Part shown: positions 55,430-64,000 of the stretch, piece by piece
How the letters are laid out: each line of letters opens with the position of its first letter
Numbering within the stretch: the stretch's first letter is position 1
Assembly (NCBI GenBank): GCA_937929935.1
Contig: CALFUL010000023.1
Coordinates: 62,001 to 126,000 of the forward strand
Length of the DNA: 64,000 nt
From: an uncultured Flavobacteriaceae bacterium
Lineage (GTDB): Bacteria; Bacteroidota; Bacteroidia; Flavobacteriales; Flavobacteriaceae
Direction: 5' to 3'
Made by a program: the position numbers and the translations under genes
The notes under the pieces: model-generated
What the model was told of the DNA's origin: nothing
Database searches by the model: none
Seen by the model: only the letters and a program-made list of their open reading frames with translations

Positions 55430-58288
55430 ATGAAAACTGACCAATTTTCTTCACGCCACATAGGTGTTCGGCCTCATGATGAAGCCCAAATGTTGAAACG
55501 TATTAATGTTTCTAGTTTAGAACAACTGATTGAAGAAACAATACCTAATGAGATACGACTTGAAAATCCGTTAAAACTAGACAATCCTTTAAGTGAGCAT
55601 GAATTTTTAGGGCATATTGAAGCTTTAGGCGCTAAGAACAAAGTATTTAAATCTTTTATTGGCTTGGGTTATCACGAAAGTTTGGTGCCTTCAGTTATCA
55701 AAAGAAATATACTTGAAAATCCGGGTTGGTATACCGCTTACACTCCTTATCAGGCAGAAATAGCACAAGGTAGACTTGAAGCGTTATTGAATTTTCAAAC
55801 TATGGTTTGCGATTTGACCGGAATGGAATTGGCAAATGCATCGCTCCTAGATGAAAGCACGGCTGCAGCTGAGGCTATGACTATGCTATTTGATGTTAGA
55901 AGTAGAGCTCAAAAGAAAGCGGATGTCTTAAAATTCTTTGTTTCAGAAGAAATTTTACCACAAACTTTATCACTTTTAAAAACACGATCAGTACCCTTAC
56001 ATATTGAATTAGTTATTGGTAATCATGAAGATTTTGAATGTACCAATGAGTACTTTGGTGCCTTATTGCAATACCCGGGCAAACATGGCCAAGTTCATGA
56101 TTACGCAAATTTTGTAGCTAAAGCGAATGAGCATGAAATGAAAGTTGCCGTTGCCGCTGATATAATGAGTTTAGTGGTATTGAAAGCACCAGGCGAATTT
56201 GGCGTTGATGTTGTGGTTGGAACCACGCAACGCTTTGGCATTCCGTTAGGATATGGCGGACCCCATGCCGCCTTTTTTGCTACAAAAGAAACATACAAAA
56301 GAAGTATTCCTGGTCGAATCATTGGGGTCACCAAAGATACTGACGGCAACCGTGCTTTAAGAATGGCACTACAAACTAGAGAGCAACATATCAAACGCGA
56401 TAAAGCAACTTCAAATATTTGTACGGCTCAAGTTTTATTAGCTGTTATGGCGGGTATGTATGGCGTGTATCACGGACCAAAAGGACTACAATACATCGCT
56501 ACAAAAATTCACAACAAAACCAAGGTTTTAGCTGGGCTTCTTGAAAATTCAGGATTAAAACAACACAATTCAGTGTACTTTGACACGATCAAAGTTGGTG
56601 TTGAAAATGCCAGCACCATAAAATTTGCTGCTGAAAAAGAGTACATTAATTTAAACTACATTGACGAAAAGAATATTTCAATATCAATTAACGAGGCCAC
56701 ATCATTTAAAGATATTGAGGCCATTGCTTCTATATTTGGAACTTCAAAAACGGGTATAAATGATAACGACTTAAACGACGTTGATTCATCTAAAATAATT
56801 TCAGATAATGTTAAAAGAACAAGTCCGTTTTTAGAAAATGAAGTTTTCAATTCTTACCATTCAGAAACTGAATTGATGCGCTATATCAAAAAGCTTGAGC
56901 GAAAAGACTTGGCATTAAATCATTCTATGATTTCATTAGGTAGTTGTACCATGAAACTCAATGCTGCCTCTGAAATGTTGGCTTTAAGCATGAGTAATTG
57001 GGGTAATATTCATCCTTTTGTGCCCATCAATCAAGCCGAAGGTTATCAAATAATGCTAAAAGAATTAGCAGATGACCTTTCAGAAATAACTGGCTTTGCT
57101 GCCACTTCATTGCAACCTAATTCAGGGGCGCAGGGTGAATATGCAGGCTTAATGGTCATTCGCGCGTTTCATGAATCAAATAATGAAGGGCATCGCAATA
57201 TTTGTATTATTCCTGCTTCAGCTCATGGCACCAATCCTGCATCAGCAGTTATGGCCGGCATGAAAGTAGTAGTGACTAAAACTGATGAAAAAGGAAATAT
57301 TGATGTAATTGATTTAGAAGAAAAAGTAATTGAACATTCAGAAGATCTTGCGGCATTAATGGTAACATACCCTTCAACACATGGGGTCTTTGAATCTTCA
57401 ATTAAGAAGATTACAAAATTGATTCATGACCATGGCGGACAGGTATATATGGATGGCGCAAATATGAACGCCCAAGTTGGCTTGACCAATCCAGGCATGA
57501 TTGGTGCTGATGTTTGTCACTTAAACTTACACAAGACTTTTGCGATTCCGCATGGTGGCGGCGGACCCGGTGTAGGACCCATTTGTGTGGCTTCGCAATT
57601 AGCACCCTTTCTGCCAGGAAATCCGCTTATAAAAACGGGTGGAGAAAAAGCAATTACGGCAATTTCAGGAGCACCCTGGGGAAGCTCACTAGCCTGTTTG
57701 ATTTCTTACGGTTATATCAAAATGCTTGGTGAGTACGGTTTAAAAAAATCTACTCAAATTGCAATTCTTAATGCCAATTATATTAAAGAAAGACTTGAAG
57801 GTAAGTTTGATGTACTCTATACAGGCGAACAAGGTAGAGCGGCACATGAAATGATTATTGATTGTCGCCCTTTCAAACAAAACGGAATAGAAGTTACTGA
57901 TATCGCCAAGCGATTGATGGACTACGGTTTTCACGCACCAACCGTTTCTTTTCCGGTAGCAGGAACCATGATGATTGAACCCACTGAAAGTGAAAGCGTA
58001 GCTGAATTAGACCGTTTTTGTGATGCCATGATTGCCATCAGAGAAGAAATTGATACTGCAAGCGCAGATGAACCAAATAATGTTTTAAAAAATTCACCGC
58101 ACACCATGACGATGGTTACAAACGATACTTGGAATTTTCCTTATAGCAGAGAAAAAGCGGCTTTTCCGTTAGCTTATATCGCAGAAAATAAGTTTTGGCC
58201 TAGTGTTAGGCGTGTTGATGATGCCTATGGCGATCGTAATTTAATTTGCACATGTGCACCCATTGAAGCGTACATTGAAAATTCGTGA
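55430..58288 (+). CDS. gcvP: Glycine dehydrogenase (decarboxylating), P protein
   Basis: FSSRHIGVRPHDEAQML; NLHKTFAIPHGGGGPGVGPI PLP site; ATG 55430 preferred over TTG 55415. Confidence 0.97.
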   Translation: MKTDQFSSRHIGVRPHDEAQMLKRINVSSLEQLIEETIPNEIRLENPLKLDNPLSEHEFLGHIEALGAKNKVFKSFIGLGYHESLVPSVIKRNILENPGWYTAYTPYQAEIAQGRLEALLNFQTMVCDLTGMELANASLLDESTAAAEAMTMLFDVRSRAQKKADVLKFFVSEEILPQTLSLLKTRSVPLHIELVIGNHEDFECTNEYFGALLQYPGKHGQVHDYANFVAKANEHEMKVAVAADIMSLVVLKAPGEFGVDVVVGTTQRFGIPLGYGGPHAAFFATKETYKRSIPGRIIGVTKDTDGNRALRMALQTREQHIKRDKATSNICTAQVLLAVMAGMYGVYHGPKGLQYIATKIHNKTKVLAGLLENSGLKQHNSVYFDTIKVGVENASTIKFAAEKEYINLNYIDEKNISISINEATSFKDIEAIASIFGTSKTGINDNDLNDVDSSKIISDNVKRTSPFLENEVFNSYHSETELMRYIKKLERKDLALNHSMISLGSCTMKLNAASEMLALSMSNWGNIHPFVPINQAEGYQIMLKELADDLSEITGFAATSLQPNSGAQGEYAGLMVIRAFHESNNEGHRNICIIPASAHGTNPASAVMAGMKVVVTKTDEKGNIDVIDLEEKVIEHSEDLAALMVTYPSTHGVFESSIKKITKLIHDHGGQVYMDGANMNAQVGLTNPGMIGADVCHLNLHKTFAIPHGGGGPGVGPICVASQLAPFLPGNPLIKTGGEKAITAISGAPWGSSLACLISYGYIKMLGEYGLKKSTQIAILNANYIKERLEGKFDVLYTGEQGRAAHEMIIDCRPFKQNGIEVTDIAKRLMDYGFHAPTVSFPVAGTMMIEPTESESVAELDRFCDAMIAIREEIDTASADEPNNVLKNSPHTMTMVTNDTWNFPYSREKAAFPLAYIAENKFWPSVRRVDDAYGDRNLICTCAPIEAYIENS

Positions 58289-58308
58289 ATTCAGTAATTG
58301 CAAGACCT

Positions 58309-58347
58309 AACAGCCTTTTTATGTAAATATTAAGGCTGTTTTTTTGT
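58309..58347 (+). terminator. Intrinsic terminator of gcvP
   Basis: AACAGCCTT...AAGGCTGTTTTTTTG. Confidence 0.8.
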
Positions 58348-58383
58348 TTTAAAACGTAGCAAGTTATTCTTGAACATCGTAAC

Positions 58384-58407
58384 AATTATTATGCATGCAT
58401 AATAATT
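58384..58407. promoter_or_regulatory. Perfect 24-bp palindrome upstream of KASIII-like gene
   Basis: AATTATTATGCA|TGCATAATAATT, zero mismatches, zero spacer. Confidence 0.75.
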
Positions 58408-58454
58408 TAAAATAATTAATGGTACTTTCAAACATACTATTTCAAATTAATGAC

Positions 58455-59510
58455 ATGAAAATTGCGATTACAGGTACCGGAAGCTATATACCCTCTAAAG
58501 TCATTACAAACAAAGATTTTGAAGAGCATCACTTTTTAAATGTAGATGGCTCTTCAATAAAACATGAAAACACCGTCATTATTGACAAGTTTCGTGCTAT
58601 AACAGGTATTGAAGAAAGACGCTACGCTGACAAAAACCTAAAAACCTCTGACATGGCCTTTTTAGCAGCAGAAAAAGCCATAGCAAATGCTGGTATTGAT
58701 AAAGAAGAACTTGATTACATCATTTTTGCTCATAATTTTGGCGATGTAACCTATGGTCAAACACAAAGTGACTTACTACCAAGTTTAGCAACTCGTGTAA
58801 AACATCATTTACGTATAAAAAATCCGAGATGTGTAGCCTATGATATAATTTTCGGTTGCCCAGGATGGGTTGAAGGTGTTATTCAAGCGAATGCTTTTAT
58901 CAAAAGCGGGCTTGCAAAAAAATGCTTGGTTATTGGTGCTGACACCCTTTCAAGAATTACAGATCGCAATGATCGCGATTCAATGATTTATGCAGATGGC
59001 GCTGGCGCTACCGTGGTTGAAGCAAAAAAGGATGGTGGTCAAATTTTAGCTCACGCTACAGCTACCTATTCTTTTGATGAAGCATTTTTTCTTTTTTATG
59101 GCGAAACCTATAACCAAAAAAAAGAAGATACCAAGTACATTAAAATGCACGGTAGAAAAATATATGAATTCGCATTGACCAAAGTGCCCGAGGCAATGAA
59201 ACAATGTTTAGAAGAAAGCAATGTTGAAATTAGTAAGCTTAAAAAAATATTCATTCATCAAGCTAATGAAAAAATGGATGAAGCTATTATTCAAAGGTTT
59301 TACAAGCTTCATCAACTTGAAGTACCTGAGGGCGTTATGCCCATGAATATTTCTAAATTTGGCAATAGCTCGGTGGCCACAATACCTACCTTATTTGATA
59401 TGGTACGTAACGGAAAATTAAAAGATCATCGAATTCAAACGGGAGATGTTATTATCTTTGCAAGTGTAGGTGCTGGCATGAATGTTAACGCCATAGTATA
59501 TCAAGTTTAA
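58455..59510 (+). CDS. 3-oxoacyl-ACP synthase III-like (KASIII family)
   Basis: ITGTGSYIPSKVITN; active-site FGCPGWVEG (Cys), FIHQANEKM (His), KFGNSSVATIP (Asn). Confidence 0.9.
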   Translation: MKIAITGTGSYIPSKVITNKDFEEHHFLNVDGSSIKHENTVIIDKFRAITGIEERRYADKNLKTSDMAFLAAEKAIANAGIDKEELDYIIFAHNFGDVTYGQTQSDLLPSLATRVKHHLRIKNPRCVAYDIIFGCPGWVEGVIQANAFIKSGLAKKCLVIGADTLSRITDRNDRDSMIYADGAGATVVEAKKDGGQILAHATATYSFDEAFFLFYGETYNQKKEDTKYIKMHGRKIYEFALTKVPEAMKQCLEESNVEISKLKKIFIHQANEKMDEAIIQRFYKLHQLEVPEGVMPMNISKFGNSSVATIPTLFDMVRNGKLKDHRIQTGDVIIFASVGAGMNVNAIVYQV

Positions 59511-59512
59511 TT

Positions 59513-59577
59513 GTTTCAAGTTTTAAGTTTCAGGTTTTTTAACTAGAAACCAGAAACTATGAAAACCCGAAACTAAA
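59513..59577. repeat. Degenerate inverted-repeat island (GTTTCAAG/CTTGAAAC-type words)
   Basis: agtttcaggtttt ... gaaaacccgaaact near-complementary arms with intervening gaaacc/agaaact copies. Confidence 0.7.
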
Positions 59578-59579
59578 TT

Positions 59580-60113
59580 ATGTACGAAAAAACATTTCCG
59601 AATAAACGCTTTAAGCATACTTTATCGTTTCTTCAAAAGCATATCAACCCTTCTGAATCAATCTTAGATTTGGGTGTTGAAAATCCTTTTTCAAAAATTA
59701 TGCTTGATGAAGGGTATAAGGTCGAAAACACTAAAGGAGAAGACCTAGATGTTGATTTTACTACAGTGCAAAATTCAACCACAGATGTGGTTACAGCCTT
59801 TGAAATCTTTGAACACCTATTGTCGCCTTTCTCCGTTTTAAAAGAAATAAAGGCTGATAAATTGGTCGCAAGCGTTCCTATGAGACTTTGGTTCGCAAAA
59901 TCTTATCAGAGTAAAACAGACCCTTGGGACCGGCATTACCACGAGTTTGAAGATTGGCAATTTAATTGGCTTTTAGAAAAATCTGGTTGGATAATTAAAG
60001 ACTCGGCTAAATGGACCAACCCAGTTAACAAATTAGGGTTTCGACCCTTACTTAGGCGGTTTACGCCAAGGTACTATATTGTATATGCTGAACGTATAAA
60101 AACTCAAGACTAA
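59580..60113 (+). CDS. Class I SAM-dependent methyltransferase-like protein
   Basis: SILDLGVENPFSKIMLDEGY, FEIFEHLLSPFSVLKEIKADKLVASVPM. Confidence 0.8.
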   Translation: MYEKTFPNKRFKHTLSFLQKHINPSESILDLGVENPFSKIMLDEGYKVENTKGEDLDVDFTTVQNSTTDVVTAFEIFEHLLSPFSVLKEIKADKLVASVPMRLWFAKSYQSKTDPWDRHYHEFEDWQFNWLLEKSGWIIKDSAKWTNPVNKLGFRPLLRRFTPRYYIVYAERIKTQD

Positions 60114-60130
60114 AACTTGGTGCTTTTAAC

Positions 60131-60982
60131 ATGAAATATTACGTCATCATTCCGGCTCATAATGAGGATGCTTTTATAGCAGACACCTTAAACTCAATTG
60201 TAGCCCAAAGCCTCAAACCAAACAAGGTGGTGGTGGTGAATGACCATTCAACAGATAATACAGAAGGCGTTGTAGCAACCTTTGTAAATAATCATTCTTA
60301 TTTCACGCTACTTAATATTACATCATCAGACATTCATATGCCTGGCAGCAAAGTTATTAATGCTTTTAATCGAGGCTTAGCCACTGTTGATGATGACTAT
60401 GATTTTATTGTAAAACTTGATGCCGATACCATTTTACCTGAAAACTATTTTGAGCGAATAGCCTATGTTTTTAAAGGAAACCCTAAAGTTGGTATCGCTG
60501 GTGGTTTTATTTATGAAAAGGATGAAACTGATAGTTGGATACTAAACCACCCTATGAACAAAAATCATGTTAGGGGTGCTTTTAAAGCCTATTCAAAAAA
60601 CTGCTTTCAGGCCATTGGCGGACTCAAAAATGCCATGGGATGGGATACTCTAGATGAGCTACTAGCACAGTACCATGGTTATGATCTTTTTACAGATGAT
60701 ACCCTCAAAGTAAAGCATTTGAGACCCACGGGAAAAGATTATAATCAAAGAGCCAAAACGCTGCAAGGAAAAGCAATGTATACCATGCGATACGGTTTTG
60801 TAATTAGTTGTATTGCTTCTTTAAAAATGGCATTGAAACAAAAAAATAAAAGCACTTTTTTTGATAATATGTATGGCTATATGTTAGCTAAAAAGGAAGG
60901 AGAAGAATTCTTGGTTTCTAAAAAAGAAGGACAATTTATTAGAAAATTACGTTGGCGTAACATGCGTCGCAAACTGGTATAA
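60131..60982 (+). CDS. Family 2 glycosyltransferase
   Basis: YVIIPAHNEDAFIADTLNSIVAQSLKPNKVVVVNDHSTDNT; VKLDADTILP. Confidence 0.93.
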   Translation: MKYYVIIPAHNEDAFIADTLNSIVAQSLKPNKVVVVNDHSTDNTEGVVATFVNNHSYFTLLNITSSDIHMPGSKVINAFNRGLATVDDDYDFIVKLDADTILPENYFERIAYVFKGNPKVGIAGGFIYEKDETDSWILNHPMNKNHVRGAFKAYSKNCFQAIGGLKNAMGWDTLDELLAQYHGYDLFTDDTLKVKHLRPTGKDYNQRAKTLQGKAMYTMRYGFVISCIASLKMALKQKNKSTFFDNMYGYMLAKKEGEEFLVSKKEGQFIRKLRWRNMRRKLV

Positions 60983-60984
60983 AT

Positions 60985-61016
60985 AAAAAAATCTCGCAAC
61001 TTGCGAGATTTTTTTA
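60985..61016. terminator. Bidirectional intrinsic terminator between convergent genes
   Basis: AAAAAAATCTCGCAA-CTTGCGAGATTTTTTT. Confidence 0.9.
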
Positions 61017-61033
61017 TTTATTTTGAAAAGACT

Positions 61034-61543
61034 TTAGAAACCTAATTCAACTTTTACTTCAGATAAAATGTCTTTACCTTTTGCAACAATTAAGCCTCCA
61101 CCAGCTTGTGCGTCAATTACGTAGTCAAAACCTAATTGCGCTGCTACTTTTTCAATGGCCATTTTTGCTTTTTCAGAAATAGGTCCAAATAAATCAGCTT
61201 GTTTCTTTTGTAATTCTTGTTGTGCATTCTGTTGCGCTTCACCAATATTTTTCTCTTGGCCTTGCAACTCTAAAGCTCTTTTGTCATTTTCTTCTTTAGT
61301 TTTGCTTGCTGCTTCACTTTGATACTGCTCATATTTATTTCTTAACTCAGTTGCTGCAGCTTGTATATCAGCTTGATATGTTTCACTCAATTTCTTCAAC
61401 TCAGCCTCAGCAGACTTCATTTCAGGCATATCAGCAAGTAGTTTTTGAACATCAATATGAGCTACTTTACTTTGCGCGTTTACAAAACTAGATGCCGCAA
61501 CAAAAAGTAAAAATACAACGGCGATTTTTTTAAAATTTTTCAT
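61034..61543 (-). CDS. OmpH/Skp-family periplasmic chaperone
   Basis: Signal peptide; KVAHIDVQKLLADMPEMKSAEAEL; coiled-coil; C-terminal LGFDYVIDAQAGGGLIVAKGKDI. Confidence 0.9.
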   Translation of the reverse strand: MKNFKKIAVVFLLFVAASSFVNAQSKVAHIDVQKLLADMPEMKSAEAELKKLSETYQADIQAAATELRNKYEQYQSEAASKTKEENDKRALELQGQEKNIGEAQQNAQQELQKKQADLFGPISEKAKMAIEKVAAQLGFDYVIDAQAGGGLIVAKGKDILSEVKVELGF

Positions 61544-61586
61544 GATTCTTAAGTTTATTCTTATTTGAGAGTTAATTAATTTATTA

Positions 61587-62423
61587 TTATTTATTTGAAC
61601 TACCTTGTTCTTTTGCTTTCTTTCTTGCTTCTCGCTCTTCTAAGAGTTTCTTTCTTCTTTCTTCGTAAGCCTTTTTACGATCTTCACGCAATTTTAATTG
61701 CTCTGCTCTCTTTTCATCTGCCGTTTTAGATCTAGCGTCTTCAGCTTGCTTTGCCTTTTCTTGACGCTCTTTAAGTGCATCACTTATCTCTTCAACTTCT
61801 TGCTCATTCTGCAGTTCTTCAATTCTACGATCTTTTTTCTTTTTAGGAGGACTGGTTTTTCTAGTTCTTCCTATCGCCCTCAACACTATATCACTAATAT
61901 CGTGCCGTTTTTGGGAATACAACATTACAACATCCGCAGATTTATCAAAAATAAAATCATATTTTTTATTTGTTCCTATTTTTTGTACTTCATTGAAAAC
62001 CTGATCCTGAATGGGTTGTATCAACAACCTTTTTTGTAAAACCAAATCACCTTGAGGTCCGAAACGATTTTGTTGATACTCGATCATCTCTTTCTCTAAA
62101 ATCTGAATTTCTTCTTCTCTTTCTTCAATCAGCTCATCAGTTAACAGCACTTTCTCTGCCATTAAATCTTTCTTCATCTGCTCAATAGTACGTTGCTCTT
62201 GTTCTATTTCAACTTTCCATTTTTCAACCTTCGCTGCTAATTGTTCAGTAGCATCTCTGTACTCTTCTACATTTTCTAAAATGTATTCCATATCTACATA
62301 AGCCATCCGAATACCTCTTTGTGCATTTACACACACTGAGAAAAATCCTAAAGCAAAAACTAAAAGAACTTTTGCAACTACCCTTTGAGTAGTCATTTTT
62401 GAATTTGATTCTGTAATCATCAC
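61587..62423 (-). CDS. OmpH/Skp-family protein with extended charged C-terminal tail
   Basis: RMAYVDMEYILENVEEYRDATEQLAAK; ...KKYDFIFDKSADVVMLYSQKRHDIS; K/E/R-rich C-terminus. Confidence 0.9.
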   Translation of the reverse strand: MMITESNSKMTTQRVVAKVLLVFALGFFSVCVNAQRGIRMAYVDMEYILENVEEYRDATEQLAAKVEKWKVEIEQEQRTIEQMKKDLMAEKVLLTDELIEEREEEIQILEKEMIEYQQNRFGPQGDLVLQKRLLIQPIQDQVFNEVQKIGTNKKYDFIFDKSADVVMLYSQKRHDISDIVLRAIGRTRKTSPPKKKKDRRIEELQNEQEVEEISDALKERQEKAKQAEDARSKTADEKRAEQLKLREDRKKAYEERRKKLLEEREARKKAKEQGSSNK

Positions 62424-62512
62424 AATTTCGTTTTATCCATTAGAAAATACCGTGCCAAAAATACTAAAACTTTTAAAATCAATGCTTTAGCTTTTTAGAC
62501 GGTTGTTTAATT

Positions 62513-64000
62513 TTAAAACTGCTGACCAATTATGAAGTGCGTTTGCCAACCACTAGGCCCATTACCTATCGATTGAATTCTGAGATCTTCATCAAACCCA
62601 TACCCAAAATCGATACCTAATAAACCAAATGCAGGCATAAAGATGCGTAGCCCCACACCAGCCGAACGTTTTAATTCAAACGGATTAAATTCTTGAAAAT
62701 TGTTAAAAGCATTGCCGCCTTCTAAAAAAGCTAAGCCATAAATTGAAGCTGACGGTTTTAAGGTAAGAGGGTAGCGCAGCTCCATTGAAAATTTATTGTA
62801 GATAAGGCCACCTTCTGGTTGTTGAGTAATAGGGTCAATTGGGGTAAGCGATTGATTTTCATAACCTCTTAATTGTACTACATCTCTACCATCAAGCGTA
62901 AAGTTACCCAAACCATCACCCCCTACAAAAAAGCGCTCAAATGGCACATTACCAACATCATTATTATAATTACCCAAAAAACCAAACTCGGCATTGGTAC
63001 GCAATACCAATGATTTATCAGCACTACCCACTAAGGTTGTAAACCAATCACCTTTAAACTTAAGTTTATAGTATTCTAGCCATTTGAAACGTTCTTGGTC
63101 AATACCTTCAAGTTCTGTGGCATCATCTTGAGTCAAACCATTATTAGTAATTCGCTGCAATGTTAATTCTTCACTTCTATCACGAAGGGTCTCAAAATCT
63201 TTACTAGAAAAGAGTGAATAAGGCGGAGTAACTTTAGCAGAAATTTCAAAATTTGACCCTCCTCTAGGAAAAATTCTACCACCTGAAGTAGCATTTCTTG
63301 CAATACCAAAAGTGTATGTTAAGGCATTTGACTTACCGTTACCAAAGTTAAATAACCCATTATTAAAATTCTGAAAATTATATAGTTGATATCCTACACC
63401 GTGTGAAATGGTAAAGTAATCATCAGGCCAACGAACTCTTTTGGCAATACCAGCACTAATACCTGTAATGGCGAACTGTTGATCTTTATCAACTTCTACA
63501 TTACCGTCTCTACTAAAAGAGGCTTGAAACTGTTGTGTTCTTGACAAAGAAAGATTAAAGCGTACTGGTTTTTTACCTCCTAACCAAGGCTCTGAAAAAT
63601 TTAGACTATATACTCTAAAGGTTCTACTCGCTTGTAAGCGTAAGGCAAAAGTTTGACCATCACCCATAGGCACTGGTTTGTATTCTTCGCCATTAAATAT
63701 ATTTCTTAGCGAGAAGTTACTAAAAGAAAGACCTAAGGTGCCAATAAAACCACCACCACCAAAGCCACCTTGCAATTCAATTTGACTTGAACCAGCTTCA
63801 ACTAAGCTATACCCCAAATCAACAGTACCAGAATTAGGATCTGGGTTTTGAATATCAGGAGTAACTCGCTCAGCATCAAAAAACCCTAACTGACCTAGTT
63901 CACGAATACTTCTAATGATATTTGACTTATCATACTTTTGACCCGGTCTTGTTCGCAGTTCACGAAATATAACATGGTCATTTGTTCTATCATTACCGTT
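62513..64000 (-). CDS. bamA: BamA outer-membrane assembly factor (5' part outside window)
   Basis: C-terminal barrel FGLLGIDFGYGFDED...; frame stays open past the track's start (63817) to the window edge: ...NDRTNDHVIFRELRTRPGQKYDKSNIIRSIRELGQLGFFDAERVTPDIQ (POTRA). Confidence 0.93.
   Translation of the reverse strand, partial: NGNDRTNDHVIFRELRTRPGQKYDKSNIIRSIRELGQLGFFDAERVTPDIQNPDPNSGTVDLGYSLVEAGSSQIELQGGFGGGGFIGTLGLSFSNFSLRNIFNGEEYKPVPMGDGQTFALRLQASRTFRVYSLNFSEPWLGGKKPVRFNLSLSRTQQFQASFSRDGNVEVDKDQQFAITGISAGIAKRVRWPDDYFTISHGVGYQLYNFQNFNNGLFNFGNGKSNALTYTFGIARNATSGGRIFPRGGSNFEISAKVTPPYSLFSSKDFETLRDRSEELTLQRITNNGLTQDDATELEGIDQERFKWLEYYKLKFKGDWFTTLVGSADKSLVLRTNAEFGFLGNYNNDVGNVPFERFFVGGDGLGNFTLDGRDVVQLRGYENQSLTPIDPITQQPEGGLIYNKFSMELRYPLTLKPSASIYGLAFLEGGNAFNNFQEFNPFELKRSAGVGLRIFMPAFGLLGIDFGYGFDEDLRIQSIGNGPSGWQTHFIIGQQF

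Noticed and set aside
62513-63817. Treating the last ORF as a complete 434-aa protein
   Set aside because: Its 'start' is an internal TTG; the frame continues open to 64000 with POTRA-like sequence, so it is a truncated BamA
1-64000. tRNA, rRNA, IS/transposase, integrase, prophage or restriction/defence genes
   Set aside because: None recognised by eye in ORFs or intergenic regions; tRNAscan-SE, Infernal and ISfinder would be needed to exclude short RNA genes formally

Overview
This 64-kb window is chromosomal DNA from a Bacteroidota bacterium, most likely Flavobacteriaceae, judging by TAnnTTTG-type promoters, SusC/SusD genes, DUF5723 and CHU_C/T9SS-type proteins, and gene order. Left part (minus strand, ~1-9.57 kb): the str/S10/spc ribosomal-protein cluster rpsL-rpsG-fusA-rpsJ // rplC-D-W-B-rpsS-rplV-rpsC-rplP-rpmC-rpsQ-rplN-X-E. 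Next (10.2-23.7 kb): a SusC/SusD locus with two mosaic lipoprotein paralogues, an arylsulfotransferase-like protein, an FG-GAP/ASPIC-UnbV lipoprotein and two tandem secreted paralogues. The rest is mostly housekeeping: TrmH/RlmB, rhomboid, RarA, HAD hydrolase, RadC, Mpl, SDR, ObgE, an Hpt-Adk fusion, PurK/PurE, M3 peptidase, ECF sigma factor with a minimal ZAS anti-sigma candidate, GcvP, KASIII-like enzyme, GT2, two OmpH/Skp proteins and a truncated BamA. The most unusual item is a 2.1-kaa alpha-2-macroglobulin-like protein (35.9-42.3 kb). It carries a SusC-type CarboxypepD_reg plus TonB-plug-like segment just before its A2M/thioester half, where a bait region would be expected. It also contains two palindromic genomic-repeat-like elements translated in frame, and it is followed by a stand-alone CarboxypepD_reg protein and a transglutaminase-like protein. 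Other signals include an intrinsic terminator and hairpin array between rpsJ and rplC, a perfect 24-bp palindrome upstream of the KASIII gene, degenerate inverted-repeat islands between genes, and two small ORFs missing from the ORF track. I recognised no tRNA, rRNA, CRISPR array, IS element or prophage. All family assignments come from reading motifs, not from database searches.
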